The notes: generated from the sequence alone by a model not told the origin. 64,000 bases of DNA from Lewinellaceae bacterium (GCA_029976695.1 JARQTN010000078.1:59564-123563), one strand, 5' to 3'; positions 9,472-18,510 are shown, counted from the first letter of the stretch. Program-made: numbers and translations.

Positions 9472-9858
9472 TCAATTCACCTTAAACGGCGCTTCCAGCA
9501 GAAACCGTGGGATCTGCACCTTGAAATACTCCCGGTTGTCTTTTCTTTGCATGGTATAGTGCCCTTCCATGTAGGCCACCTCATGCCGGACGATGCTGTA
9601 TGAATTGTACCGGTGGGAAGCACCGGGCTCGATGATGGGCTGTTCCCCGATCACACCTTCCCCTTTCACCACCTTTTTTGTGCCGTCCGCCTCGAAGATG
9701 ATCCATTTGCGTGTCAGGAGCTGTACCGGAAAATCATTCTGATTTTCAATCAGGATGTGATAGACATACAGAAACTTGTTCCGGATCGGTTCGGAATGCG
9801 ACGGCTGGAATTCCGCCTGGACTGTAATCCGGATACCATTTGTGACAAGCCTGTTCAT
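9472..9858 (-). CDS. apaG: ApaG (DUF525) protein
   Basis: 128 residues, essentially one ApaG fibronectin-III-like beta-sandwich domain covering the full length. Family blocks are visible: YVYHILIENQ, TRKWIIFEADG, VKGEGVIGEQPIIEPG and MEGHYTM. In proteobacteria ApaG is linked to Mg/Co efflux phenotypes and nucleotide binding, but its role in Bacteroidota is unproven. It lies 18 bases after gmk on the same strand and is probably the last gene of a yicC-gmk-apaG transcript. Confidence 0.93.
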   Translation of the reverse strand: MNRLVTNGIRITVQAEFQPSHSEPIRNKFLYVYHILIENQNDFPVQLLTRKWIIFEADGTKKVVKGEGVIGEQPIIEPGASHRYNSYSIVRHEVAYMEGHYTMQRKDNREYFKVQIPRFLLEAPFKVN

Positions 9859-9876
9859 ATTGATTGCAAGATCGGT

Positions 9877-10446
9877 TTATGGATAAATCAGTTTTCGGAT
9901 GATTTGTTCAGCTTCAGAAAGGGTTTGATCCAGCTGATCATTAACCAAAACCATATCAAATTCAGATTCGTAGGTTAGCTCCTGTTTGATGCGTTCAATA
10001 CGTTTTGCCAGGCTTTCCTCTGATTCCGTTTTTCTTTGCTTCAGCCGGTTTACAATCTCTTCAAGCGTCGGTACCTTGATGAATACGACTGTTGTGTGTT
10101 GGGGATATAATTTTTTCAGGCTCAGGGCACCCTTGACATCGATGTCAAAAATGACCTGCTTGCCCAGGTCCCACAGGCGCTCAATTTCAAAGGCGGGAGT
10201 GCCGTAAAACTGGTCGAGGTATACTTCTTCCCATTCCACAAAGACATCCTCCCTCATCCAGTATTTGAATGTTTCCGTCGAAAGGAAATAGTAATCCCTG
10301 CCATGGCGCTCGTGTGCACGCCGTTTGCGTGTTGTGGCGGAGACGGAAAAGGCAAGCTCATCAAATGTGCTCAGCAGGTGCCTGACGACTGTTGTCTTTC
10401 CAGATCCTGATGGCGCCGTGAAGGCGATCATTTTTTTCTCCTGCAT
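9877..10446 (-). CDS. gmk: Guanylate kinase
   Basis: 190 residues from the ATG at 10446. Phosphorylates GMP (and dGMP) to GDP with ATP. P-loop APSGSGKTT is near the N-terminus, followed by the GMP-binding region (TTRKRRAHERHGRDYYFLS; VEWEEVYLDQFYGTP) and the DIDVKGA block. Frame is open further upstream, but that would run into yicC, and the 2-base gap after the yicC stop makes 10446 the natural start. The yicC-gmk pair is conserved in many bacteria. Confidence 0.95.
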   Translation of the reverse strand: MQEKKMIAFTAPSGSGKTTVVRHLLSTFDELAFSVSATTRKRRAHERHGRDYYFLSTETFKYWMREDVFVEWEEVYLDQFYGTPAFEIERLWDLGKQVIFDIDVKGALSLKKLYPQHTTVVFIKVPTLEEIVNRLKQRKTESEESLAKRIERIKQELTYESEFDMVLVNDQLDQTLSEAEQIIRKLIYP

Positions 10447-10448
10447 GC

Positions 10449-11321
10449 CTACAAGGTATTTGCCAGTTGTTCTTTGATTTTCTCGAGTTCGTTTTTCATC
10501 GAGACAACGTGCTTCTGGATAGGCGTCCACTGGGCTTTTGCACCCATGGTATTGATCTCGCGGCCCATCTCCTGGGAAATGAATGACAATTTTTTCCCCT
10601 TGGTCAACAGGGTATTGTTCATCACTTCCCTGAAGTGGTCGCAGTGCTGTTTCAACCGAACCTTTTCTTCATTGATGTCCAGTTTTTCCAGGTAGAAGAG
10701 GATCTCCTGTTCATACCGGTTTTGGTCCACATGGTCTGTTTTCTGGTATTCTTCCATCCGGGTGCGCAGTTTTTCCTTGAGATGGGCTGCGCGATCTGCA
10801 TCGTACGGCTCGATCTCCTTCAGGTGCTTTTCGATCAATGCCAGCGAATTGTTCAGGTCAGCCATGATGCTCAGGCCTTCATTGATCCGGAATTTTTTCA
10901 GTTGTGCGAGGCTTTGCTTGACACTTTCCATCACCTGGCCGGTCACTGCATCCGTAAGGGTCTGGTTTGTGTGCATGATGTTTGGCAGGCGGAGGATTGA
11001 ACTCAGCAGGTCGGTATGCTCGGCGCCTAGTTCCTTCATCACCGGATGGAGCTCCTTGTAATATGATTTGATCAGGTGTACATTGAATGCACTGTCTGAA
11101 TGCGGGAGGTCACCATCGAATGAGATATTGACCTCGATCTTGCCCCGCATGGCGTGGTCCAGGATAAATTTCCTGATTTCCAGCTCTTTTTCGCCCAGGG
11201 AAAGTGTTGATTTTAGCCGCAGGTCGGAAGCCCTGCCATTGAGCGATTTGATCTCACAAACGATTGTGAGGTCCGCTTTTTCAACGGTCGCCCGGCCGTA
11301 CCCGGTCATGGAAAGAATCAT
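10449..11321 (-). CDS. yicC: YicC-family endoribonuclease
   Basis: 290 residues. The N-terminal YicC domain (MILSMTGYGRA, CEIKSLNGRASDLRLK) and the C-terminal DUF1732 block (SFISQEMGREINTMGAKA) are both complete, and the length is normal for the family. YicC/YloC proteins have been described as endoribonucleases acting in RNA turnover. It is the first gene of the yicC-gmk-apaG set and is divergent from the HU gene. Confidence 0.93.
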   Translation of the reverse strand: MILSMTGYGRATVEKADLTIVCEIKSLNGRASDLRLKSTLSLGEKELEIRKFILDHAMRGKIEVNISFDGDLPHSDSAFNVHLIKSYYKELHPVMKELGAEHTDLLSSILRLPNIMHTNQTLTDAVTGQVMESVKQSLAQLKKFRINEGLSIMADLNNSLALIEKHLKEIEPYDADRAAHLKEKLRTRMEEYQKTDHVDQNRYEQEILFYLEKLDINEEKVRLKQHCDHFREVMNNTLLTKGKKLSFISQEMGREINTMGAKAQWTPIQKHVVSMKNELEKIKEQLANTL

Positions 11322-11589
11322 GCAATGGAATTTCTTGTAAAGATAGAATTTCAGGGGGAATGCCGATTTGGAATTATTTTGCCCGGAAAAGATAGTGAAT
11401 TCTATATATTGTTGGCTTTCAGTTGTTTGTAAAAGAATACTATTTGTATATTCACAATCCCAGGCCGTTGGGTAAAAAAAATAAATTACCTGCCCATTTC
11501 TTTCGTTAAGTCGAATTAATTACGAAATTTGCAGCCCCTTTCGACACTGCAGATTTTTTACATAACTGATTAATAACCAAATACTAACA
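11322..11589. other. Divergent intergenic control region yicC / HU
   Basis: 268 AT-rich bases between two divergent genes, so it must hold both promoters. I see near-matches only, such as GAAATTTG (11524-11531, plus, one mismatch to TAnnTTTG) and TATCTTTA on the minus strand (one mismatch). No RNA gene or repeat was recognised. Confidence 0.4.
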
Positions 11590-11880
11590 ATGAGGAAAGC
11601 GGATTTAGTTAACACGATATCAGAGAAAACGGGCGTACCGAAAGTTGATGTATTGGTCACTTTGGAGATGTTTTTCAAAGAAGTAAAAAATTCCTTGTCA
11701 GATGGGGAAAATGTGTACATCAGGGGGTTTGGTTCCTATATTGTGAAGAAGAGAGCTAAGAAGATCGGCCGCCACATCAAGAAAAACAAGGCCATCGAGA
11801 TTCCGGAGCACTATATTCCCGCTTTCAAACCTGCGAAGGTGTTCGTTGACCAGGTGAAAAATAAAGTAAAAGGGGAGTAG
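11590..11880 (+). CDS. HU/IHF-family DNA-binding protein
   Basis: 96 residues, the standard length. Begins MRKADLVNTISEKTGV and has the beta-arm entry IRGFGSYIVKKRAKKIGR, then the basic arm and the PAFKPAKVF end that is close to the IHF/HU signature. It bends DNA and helps organise the nucleoid. In Bacteroidota this gene commonly precedes a TPR protein and RNase G, as it does here. HU and IHF types cannot be separated from sequence alone. Confidence 0.95.
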   Translation: MRKADLVNTISEKTGVPKVDVLVTLEMFFKEVKNSLSDGENVYIRGFGSYIVKKRAKKIGRHIKKNKAIEIPEHYIPAFKPAKVFVDQVKNKVKGE

Positions 11881-11906
11881 TCCCCGAGTGGGTGCCAAAA
11901 CTCCTG

Positions 11907-12692
11907 ATGAACAGGATACAGCAAATTTTGGTTATTGCAGGCATTTTACTGGTGTTTGGTATGTATTTCGGACTGGATACAAAGCCTGCTAAACAAAAAC
12001 TCGTTGAAAAGTCACGGGTGATTGCATTTGAAAGCCTTGATATTGGGAAGCTGATCCGGGATTCGAAAGCTACCTTTTCCCAAACAGAACAGGATTATCT
12101 CAACTCACTGGAATCGGTCGCAGCCACTGCGCCCGACGATTCCACGAAAATTGAGATCTATCGCAAGCTGTCATCGGACTGGTACAGGAAAGGTGAGCTT
12201 GTGATTGCCGGCCATTATGCTGAATTGATTGCCGAACTGGACAATACGGCAGAGCGGTGGTCGATCACAGGCACTACATTCGGTGCGGCATTAAACCAGG
12301 ATCTGGAACAAAGAGAGCAGGAATATGCGTTTAATAAAGCGGTTGCCGCATTCGAGAATGCGATTTCCCTCGACCCGGTCAATCTTGACCACCGGATCAA
12401 CCTGGCGATCATGTATGCGGATTATCCCCAGGCAGATCAGCCGATGAAGGGAATTCAGTTGTTGCTCGAGCTCAACCGGCAGAATCCGGAGAATGTAGCG
12501 GTGCTGTACCATCTTGCCCGGTTCGGTATGCAAACAGGGCAGTACGAAAGGGCGATCGTCCGGATAGAGAAGGGACTTGAACTTGATCCGGACAATAATC
12601 GTTTGATTTGCCTCGCAGCGGAAGCCTATCGCGGAGCAGGAGACAATGAGAAAGCAACCAGGTACCAGGCAATGTGCAGAAATAAAAATTAA
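11907..12692 (+). CDS. TPR-repeat membrane-anchored protein
   Basis: About 261 residues from the ATG at 11907; a GTG at 11892 would add five residues. One N-terminal membrane helix (ILVIAGILLVFGMYFGL) is followed by a helical region and TPR repeats in the C-terminal half (AVAAFENAISLDPVNLDHRINLAIMY, split by an insert, and AIVRIEKGLELDPDNN). It is probably a cytoplasmic-membrane scaffold. It lies between HU and RNase G in a conserved arrangement, which suggests a link to nucleic-acid or division functions. I know no experimental role. Confidence 0.85.
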   Translation: MNRIQQILVIAGILLVFGMYFGLDTKPAKQKLVEKSRVIAFESLDIGKLIRDSKATFSQTEQDYLNSLESVAATAPDDSTKIEIYRKLSSDWYRKGELVIAGHYAELIAELDNTAERWSITGTTFGAALNQDLEQREQEYAFNKAVAAFENAISLDPVNLDHRINLAIMYADYPQADQPMKGIQLLLELNRQNPENVAVLYHLARFGMQTGQYERAIVRIEKGLELDPDNNRLICLAAEAYRGAGDNEKATRYQAMCRNKN

Positions 12693-12712
12693 TTCATTAT
12701 AAATCGTTAATC

Positions 12713-12808
12713 ATGCCTTGCGGAAGAAAAAGAAAAAGACATAAGATCGCGACGCACAAGCGCAAAAAGCGGTTAAGAAAGAACCGTCACAAGAAAAAGA
12801 ATAAATAG
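12713..12808 (+). CDS. AURKAIP1/COX24-domain mini ribosomal protein (31 aa)
   Basis: A very basic 31-residue protein that begins MPCGRKRKRHKIATHKRKKR and ends in Lys/Arg/His. It matches the short AURKAIP1/COX24-domain proteins of Bacteroidota. The family is related to mitochondrial mS38 and to the tiny mycobacterial ribosomal protein bS22, which binds 16S rRNA near the decoding centre. It is too short for ordinary gene finding. It starts 20 bases after the TPR gene and lies upstream of RNase G. Assignment to the small ribosomal subunit is by family similarity. Confidence 0.88.
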   Translation: MPCGRKRKRHKIATHKRKKRLRKNRHKKKNK

Positions 12809-12997
12809 ATTTTGCTTTTAGTATAAAGGCACCGGGTGTATCGTTCAGCAAGCTCAATGCACCATTGATTTTTACGTAGAGCCATGGTTTATCATCCCAC
12901 GAACAAGATTCAGAACCAGAAGCCGGGTACTATAGGGCATTCAGAACGGATTCCCTGAATTTATTCCTCTACGTATTCATCGTAACAGCTTATTGCC

Positions 12998-13028
12998 GGG
13001 ATATCCGTGTGAGAAATGCGGATGTCCC
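12998..13028 (+). promoter_or_regulatory. Stem-loop upstream of RNase G
   Basis: GGGATATCCG (12998-13007) pairs with CGGATGTCCC (13019-13028) with one G-U pair and an 11-base loop, 72 bases before the RNase G start. It could end the mini-protein transcript (CTTTAT follows, a poor U-tract) or be a 5' leader structure of the RNase mRNA. The rest of the 292-base gap (12809-13100) shows no gene. Confidence 0.45.
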
Positions 13029-13100
13029 GCCTTTATCTGTCCCCACATTTCTATACTTGGACGTGTCATTTGTGGTGCCTAACCATCAAATGCGTATGCA

Positions 13101-14654
13101 GTGGAAAAAGAACTAGTCATCAATGCATCACCCACAAAAGTGGAGATTGCATTGCTGGAAGACCGTAAGCTGGTTGAATTGCACCAGCAAACGACCAAAT
13201 CAAACTTTTCTGTAGGAGATATTTTCCTTGGCAGGATCAAGAAGATCATGCCCGGCCTGAATGCGGTCTTCGTGGATATCGGACATCGCAAGGATGCTTT
13301 CCTGCATTACACAGACCTGGGGCCACAACTGCGCTCCCTGCTGAAGTTTACCGATGATGCGATGAAAGGGAAGCAGCAGACCCCTTCCCTGGACAACTTC
13401 TCATTTGAACCGGAGATAGTCAAGACGGGCAAAGTGGACCAGGTGCTGAACAAGCGCCAGCCGATCCTCGTCCAGGTACTCAAGGAGCCCATCTCGACAA
13501 AAGGTCCAAGGCTGAGTTGTGAAATCACGATCCCGGGACGATTTATGGTGATCACACCCTTCAGTAATGTGGTGGCAGTTTCGAAAAAAGTGACGAACTC
13601 GGAAGAGCGCAAAAGGCTCCAGGTACTCATCGAGAGCATCCGCCCCAAGAATTTCGGGATCATCGTACGTACGGCAGCAGAGGGCAAGAAAGTTGCTGAC
13701 CTACACGAAGAACTCAGGGGGCTGACAGCTAAATGGGAACAAATGCACACCCAGCTGTTGAATGCCAACCAACCCAAAAAACTGCTTTCCGAACTTGACA
13801 AAACGAGCTCTATACTCCGGGATATCCTCAATGATTCGTTTAACCGCATCGTGATCAATGACAAGGAACTGTATTCCAGCGTCAAAGGTTACCTCGGAAA
13901 CATTGCGCCGGATCATCAAAAGATGGTCAACCTGCACCGCGGCCGCAGATCCATCTTCGATACGTTTGGCGTAAACCGGCAAATCAAGTCTTCCTTTGGC
14001 AAGACGGCGACCATGCCGAGCGGTGCGTACCTGGTGATTGAATCGACAGAAGCCATGCATGTCATTGATGTCAACAGCGGACCAAAAATGCAGCGCAAGG
14101 ACCAGGAATCAGCGGCGCTGGCCGTGAATATGGAGGCAGCGGAAGAAATCGCCAGGCAACTCAGGCTCCGGGATATCGGTGGCCTGATCATTATTGATTT
14201 TATCGATATGCGCTCCGGTGAAAACCGCAATAGGCTGGTCCGGGAGATGCGCAAGTTCATGAAGAAGGACAGGGCACAGCATACCATCCTGCCGCTCAGC
14301 AAGTTCGGCCTGATGCAAATCACCCGGCAGCGTGTGAAGCCGGAGGTCAAGATCGACACCTCGGAGGTATGCCCCGTATGTGAAGGTTCAGGCAAGATCA
14401 ACCCGACGGTACTCCTGACAGACCAGATTGAAAGGGATATTGAATATATCCTGAATTCAAGGCCGAAGGTCAGAATTAGCCTCGAGGTGCATCCGTTCGT
14501 GTATGCATACATCAAAATGGGTATCCCAAGCCTGCAGCAGAAGTGGTATCTCAAGCATATGCACTGGATCAAGTTAGTCTCCAACCCGGACCTTGACCTT
14601 GTATCATACAAGTTTTATGACAAGAACAAAGATGAGATTCGCCTCAACAATTAG
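13101..14654 (+). CDS. rng: Ribonuclease E/G family endoribonuclease
   Basis: 517 residues from a GTG at 13101. This is the only possible start, because an in-frame TAA lies at 13080-13082. An S1 domain near residues 37-140 carries an insert; catalytic aspartates D323 (HVIDVNSG) and D366 (IIIDFIDM) have the same 43-residue spacing as D303/D346 of E. coli RNase E; the Zn-link CPVC (C424, C427) is intact. There is no long C-terminal degradosome scaffold, so it is RNase G-like in size. It matures rRNA and starts mRNA decay. It follows the HU/TPR/mini-protein set. Confidence 0.93.
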   Translation: MEKELVINASPTKVEIALLEDRKLVELHQQTTKSNFSVGDIFLGRIKKIMPGLNAVFVDIGHRKDAFLHYTDLGPQLRSLLKFTDDAMKGKQQTPSLDNFSFEPEIVKTGKVDQVLNKRQPILVQVLKEPISTKGPRLSCEITIPGRFMVITPFSNVVAVSKKVTNSEERKRLQVLIESIRPKNFGIIVRTAAEGKKVADLHEELRGLTAKWEQMHTQLLNANQPKKLLSELDKTSSILRDILNDSFNRIVINDKELYSSVKGYLGNIAPDHQKMVNLHRGRRSIFDTFGVNRQIKSSFGKTATMPSGAYLVIESTEAMHVIDVNSGPKMQRKDQESAALAVNMEAAEEIARQLRLRDIGGLIIIDFIDMRSGENRNRLVREMRKFMKKDRAQHTILPLSKFGLMQITRQRVKPEVKIDTSEVCPVCEGSGKINPTVLLTDQIERDIEYILNSRPKVRISLEVHPFVYAYIKMGIPSLQQKWYLKHMHWIKLVSNPDLDLVSYKFYDKNKDEIRLNN

Positions 14655-14666
14655 GGGAGTTCGAAA

Positions 14667-15731
14667 ATGGCTGCGGAGAAACATATCCTCTTTTGTGTAC
14701 TCAACTGGGGCCTTGGCCATGCCACACGATCCCTGCCCCTGATCCACTATCTGCTCAACCATGGACACCGGGTGACCATCGCATCTGATGGTCTCGCGCT
14801 GGCTTTTCTGCAGAATGAAAACCTTTCTGTTGAATTTGAGTTCCTGGACGGTTATGATGTCAACTATGCGGAAACCCGGCTCTTTCAGGCCATGGTCAAA
14901 CAAGGGCCCGGGATACTCAATGCAGTCAGGAAAGAGCATCAACAGGTAAAGGAAATTGTACGCCGAAAGGGGGTCGACATGATCATTTCAGATAGCCGGT
15001 TCGGTTGTTACAAGAAGAAAATCCCCTCATTTCTCATCGGCCATACCCTGCAGATTCAGTCGAAAGATCCCCTGACCTCACTGGCCGTAAACAAGATGAT
15101 CCGCAAATGGACCTCCAGGTTTGACCAGTGCTGGGTGCCTGACCTGCCCCCGCCAAACCACCTGAGCGGTTACCTGTCGGAAGCTTCACTGAAAGTCCCG
15201 AAGGAATACCTGGGTTGGCTTACCAACCTGGAACATATGGATGGGCAACAGGACTGTGACCTGGTCGCTGTCCTCTCCGGCCCTGAGCCGTTGCGTACGG
15301 AACTGGAGACGATCGTACTTGATCAGCTTGGCAGGATGGATGGACGCTTTGTTGTGATCGGGGGAAAGCCGGATGCCGGGAAGGACAGGGCAATTGCCGG
15401 CCATATCGAATTCATACCCATGGCTTCCAGGCAGGAACTGTCACGGCATGTGTCCCGTTCCGGAATCGTCCTGGGCAGGTCAGGGTACAGCAGCCTCATG
15501 GACTGGCTGATGCTGGGGAAGCAGATGATTGTGGTCCCCACTCCAGGCCAGCCGGAACAGGAATACCTTGCGGAAGTACTCAGCAGGAAGAAATGGGCTG
15601 TTGCCCAAACCCAGCGAACTCTGGATGTCCCGCTTGCATTAAACCAGGCAAGGCAATTATCACCGCCCTCATTCGGACGTGATGCTTCAGCAAGGTTTGG
15701 CGGTATCCTTGAAAAAGCACTTGGGAATTAG
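14667..15731 (+). CDS. Glycosyltransferase (GT-B fold, GT28/MurG-like)
   Basis: 354 residues. The N-terminal Rossmann-like half starts ILFCVLNWGLGHATRSLPLI, with the GxGHATR motif typical of GT-B enzymes that take nucleotide sugars. The C-terminal donor-site half has VIGGKP, HVSRSGIVLGRSGYSS and PTPGQPEQE, a pattern seen in GT28/UDP-glucuronosyltransferase-like proteins. It is probably a cytosolic or peripheral enzyme adding sugar to a lipid or polysaccharide. The acceptor is unknown. It lies 12 bases after RNase G and may be cotranscribed. Confidence 0.8.
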   Translation: MAAEKHILFCVLNWGLGHATRSLPLIHYLLNHGHRVTIASDGLALAFLQNENLSVEFEFLDGYDVNYAETRLFQAMVKQGPGILNAVRKEHQQVKEIVRRKGVDMIISDSRFGCYKKKIPSFLIGHTLQIQSKDPLTSLAVNKMIRKWTSRFDQCWVPDLPPPNHLSGYLSEASLKVPKEYLGWLTNLEHMDGQQDCDLVAVLSGPEPLRTELETIVLDQLGRMDGRFVVIGGKPDAGKDRAIAGHIEFIPMASRQELSRHVSRSGIVLGRSGYSSLMDWLMLGKQMIVVPTPGQPEQEYLAEVLSRKKWAVAQTQRTLDVPLALNQARQLSPPSFGRDASARFGGILEKALGN

Positions 15732-16097
15732 GACCACCGGGTTAAATCTCAAGTTCCAATCTCCCGACAATCACTTCGTTCTGTCGGGATCTCCGCTACG
15801 CTCCGAAATTTCCAAAAGGATTCCAGGGGTCAAGTTCCAAACTCCAAACAAGGAGCTGATACGTTGCTCGCGCTGGATTTTATTCCGGCGTCTCCTGCAT
15901 CATCATAGTCCATCATGCACATCATACCCATCATAGTTCAAGGCTGCCGGCTGCTGCTTCACCTGTGCAAAAGCACAAACTCGAATGAAAGGTAAACAGT
16001 TCGAAGGTTCAGTTATTCAATGATTCGCATACTCGATTATTCTGTCTCGGAACAAATGAAGAAGCGAACAAGCGAATACGCGAACGAATTGTCGGGA
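15732..16097. repeat. 366-base intergenic region rich in short repeats
   Basis: No gene is visible. There is a perfect inverted repeat TCCCGACA (15762-15769) / TGTCGGGA (15782-15789), two copies of CAAGTTCCAA (about 15750 and 15831), a CATCATA-type degenerate tandem (about 15897-15940), and a GCGAAYA-type tandem (about 16062-16088). A second TGTCGGGATT lies at about 16090. The genes on either side converge here, so it is a place where mobile short repeats could collect without harm. Confidence 0.6.
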
Positions 16098-16709
16098 TTA
16101 ACCATTAAACTGGTCCATCGTCCGGTGCATGCCGATTGAAACGAAACTTTTTACAGCGTCACAGGATCTCAGGATGACATCCTGCAGACCTTCAAGTTGT
16201 TTTTTATCCCATTTGCCAAGCACGTAATCCACCTGCCTGCCCCGGTTGAAATCGTCGCCGATCCCGATCCGCAGGCGGGGGTATCCCTGCCCGATATGCT
16301 GCTGAACGTCTTTCAGCCCGTTATGGCCACCGTCACTTCCCTTTCCCCTCAGGCGAAGTGTGCCGAAATCAAGGTTCAGGTCATCGACAACGACCAGGAG
16401 GTTGCCAGGCTGGATTTTTTTCTTCTCCATCCAGTATTTTACTGATTTTCCACTTCGATTCATGTACGTGGAAGGCTTGAGCAGGATCAGCGTACGTCCT
16501 TTGTACTTGATCGTGGCCAGGTCACCCAGTGTTTCGTGTACCCACTCTCCGCGAAATTCCTTCGCAAGGGCATCCACGATTTCAAAACCGATGTTGTGCC
16601 TGGTATCGTCATATTCGGCGCCCATATTGCCAAGGCCCGCGATTAAATACTTCATTGGGTCAGCGACTTCTGTATTTCCAAATAAACTGCGTATCCATGA
16701 AATCCACAT
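16098..16709 (-). CDS. pth: Peptidyl-tRNA hydrolase
   Basis: Releases tRNA from stalled peptidyl-tRNAs. The core starts MKYLIAGLGNMGAEYDDTRH with catalytic His in TRHNIGFE; conserved KPSTYMNRSG and DDLNLDFGTLRLRGKGSDGGHNG follow in order. The start is uncertain: 16709 gives a short N-terminal extension with a WxSWIRSLFG segment like those I recall in some Bacteroidota, while 16655 gives the classical length (about 185 residues). The gene is convergent with the glycosyltransferase across the repeat-rich gap. Confidence 0.92.
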   Translation of the reverse strand: MWISWIRSLFGNTEVADPMKYLIAGLGNMGAEYDDTRHNIGFEIVDALAKEFRGEWVHETLGDLATIKYKGRTLILLKPSTYMNRSGKSVKYWMEKKKIQPGNLLVVVDDLNLDFGTLRLRGKGSDGGHNGLKDVQQHIGQGYPRLRIGIGDDFNRGRQVDYVLGKWDKKQLEGLQDVILRSCDAVKSFVSIGMHRTMDQFNG

Positions 16710-16816
16710 GTGTATCCGGTTGATCGGAGGCAAAGATAGGGGAAAAGGGATGTCCAGCAGGGAGACAACGGATGGAAGGGTTAAATTTGCAGGACATCAA
16801 TGAACATGCTCATATC

Positions 16817-17353
16817 ATGGCGCATTTGCAAAAACCGGATGAAGGTGAATACGGAACGTTCTACGCGGGCTACATCGCGCTGGTGCCCGGGGACGGGATC
16901 ATCGAGGTGCTGCGGGATCAGAAACAGGCATACCGGACCCTGGTCAGCTCTTTTCCTGAAAAAGTCCGCTTTGATGCGTACTCGCCAGGCAAATGGAGCA
17001 TAGCCCAGGTGTGCAACCATATCAATGATACTGAACGCATTTTTTGTTACCGGGCGCTGGCACTGAGCCGGGGTGAACAAAACCCGGTCCCCGGGTACGA
17101 CCACAATGCCTATGTGGATATGGTCGATGTCCAGAACCGGACCTTGCAAGATCTGCTTGATGAATTCTATACGATTCGCGATGCAACGATTACATTTTTT
17201 ACAGGCATGCCGGATGCATATGCGTTGCGCGCGGGGACTGTCAATGGTGTGCACACCACCGTGCGTGCCCTGGCCTATATGATGGCAGGCCATTTGTTTC
17301 ACCATATGTACATTCTTCATGAGCGTTACGGAAAGCTGAGAGATCAGGGATAA
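16817..17353 (+). CDS. DinB-family putative metal-dependent protein
   Basis: About 178 residues from the ATG at 16817; in-frame ATG at 16772 exists but the family usually starts near this point (KPDEGEYGTFYAGYI). It is a four-helix DinB-like domain with the expected metal-ligand histidines in CNHINDTERIF and GHLFHHMYIL. Proteins of this fold include thiol transferases and other metal-dependent enzymes; the reaction is unknown. Its stop overlaps the next gene's start by one base (TAATG), so the two are probably one transcript. Confidence 0.85.
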   Translation: MAHLQKPDEGEYGTFYAGYIALVPGDGIIEVLRDQKQAYRTLVSSFPEKVRFDAYSPGKWSIAQVCNHINDTERIFCYRALALSRGEQNPVPGYDHNAYVDMVDVQNRTLQDLLDEFYTIRDATITFFTGMPDAYALRAGTVNGVHTTVRALAYMMAGHLFHHMYILHERYGKLRDQG

Positions 17354-18369
17354 TGCACTGGAAAGACACATACCGGTTCCTGTCAAAACTGACACCATTG
17401 CGCATCTGGAACATGATGCAGCTGGTCAGTTCTTTCTATATCAGCAAATGGCTGAAAAAACCGGTTCACATGGGCGCCCCGATGACCATTTCATTTGAAC
17501 CAACCACAGCCTGCAATCTGCGGTGCCCGGAGTGTCCCAGCGGATTGCGTTCTTTTACCCGGGCGACAGGAAACCTCAAGCAGGATTTTTTCAGGTCAAG
17601 CCTGGATCAGCTCGCCAGCCGTCTCGTGTACCTCATTTTTTATTTCCAGGGTGAGCCCTACATCAACCCTGATTTCCTGGATATGGTCCGGTATGCGCAT
17701 GAAAAAGGGATCTATACGATCACTTCTACAAACGCGCACTTCCTGAATAACGAGAATGCCCGCCGTACGGTGGAATCAGGGCTGGACAGGATGATTATTT
17801 CCGTTGACGGGACTACCCAGGAGGTCTATGAACAGTACCGTAAAGAAGGAAAGCTGGACAACGTGTTGAAAGGGACGGAAAACATTATTCGGTGGAAGCG
17901 AAAACTCGGATCGGCTACGCCCCATGTCATATTTCAGTTCCTTGTCGTGAAACCAAATGAACACCAGATCCCTGAATTGTATGAGCTTGCTGAACGGATG
18001 GGCGTCGACGAGGTGAAGCTGAAAACGGCACAGGTGTATGATTACCAAAACGGGAACCCGCTGATACCGGATACTGACAAATATTCACGTTACAGGAAGC
18101 TGCCGGACGGGACCTATACGATCAAAAACCGCCTGCTGGACCAGTGTTGGAAAATGTGGCATGCATGCGTGATTACCTGGGACGGAATCGTCGTGCCATG
18201 CTGCTTTGACAAGGATGCCGTCCACAGGCTGGGCAACCTGAAAGATGCGGACTTTAGGTCAGTCTGGAACGGACAGGCATATGCGGAGTTCCGGCGGAAG
18301 ATCCTGAAGGGCCGCGGAAACATCGATATTTGCAGAAATTGCACCGAAGGCTGCAGGGTTTGGGCCTGA
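17353..18369 (+). CDS. Radical SAM / SPASM domain protein
   Basis: 338 residues. The radical SAM cluster motif is CNLRCPEC (CxxxCxxC), in TTACNLRCPECPSG. The C-terminal SPASM region has further cysteines (CWKMWHACVITWDG, VPCCFD, CRNCTEGC) for an auxiliary [4Fe-4S] cluster. Such proteins modify peptides or mature enzymes, or act as cofactor-building proteins. No small peptide precursor is visible next to it, so the substrate is unknown. The first 40 residues carry a hydrophobic or basic segment. It overlaps the DinB gene by one base. Confidence 0.9.
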   Translation: MHWKDTYRFLSKLTPLRIWNMMQLVSSFYISKWLKKPVHMGAPMTISFEPTTACNLRCPECPSGLRSFTRATGNLKQDFFRSSLDQLASRLVYLIFYFQGEPYINPDFLDMVRYAHEKGIYTITSTNAHFLNNENARRTVESGLDRMIISVDGTTQEVYEQYRKEGKLDNVLKGTENIIRWKRKLGSATPHVIFQFLVVKPNEHQIPELYELAERMGVDEVKLKTAQVYDYQNGNPLIPDTDKYSRYRKLPDGTYTIKNRLLDQCWKMWHACVITWDGIVVPCCFDKDAVHRLGNLKDADFRSVWNGQAYAEFRRKILKGRGNIDICRNCTEGCRVWA

Positions 18370-18510
18370 ATTATGATTATTCGATTGTTTTTCTGAAATT
18401 TGTCTAATTCGCACATTTTCAAAGAGTTGTATTTATTTTTTTATAATATGACGGTTTGATTGCACCGTTGGCTACGGCGCAGCTTGATGTGTTTCGCACA
18501 ATAGAATCGA

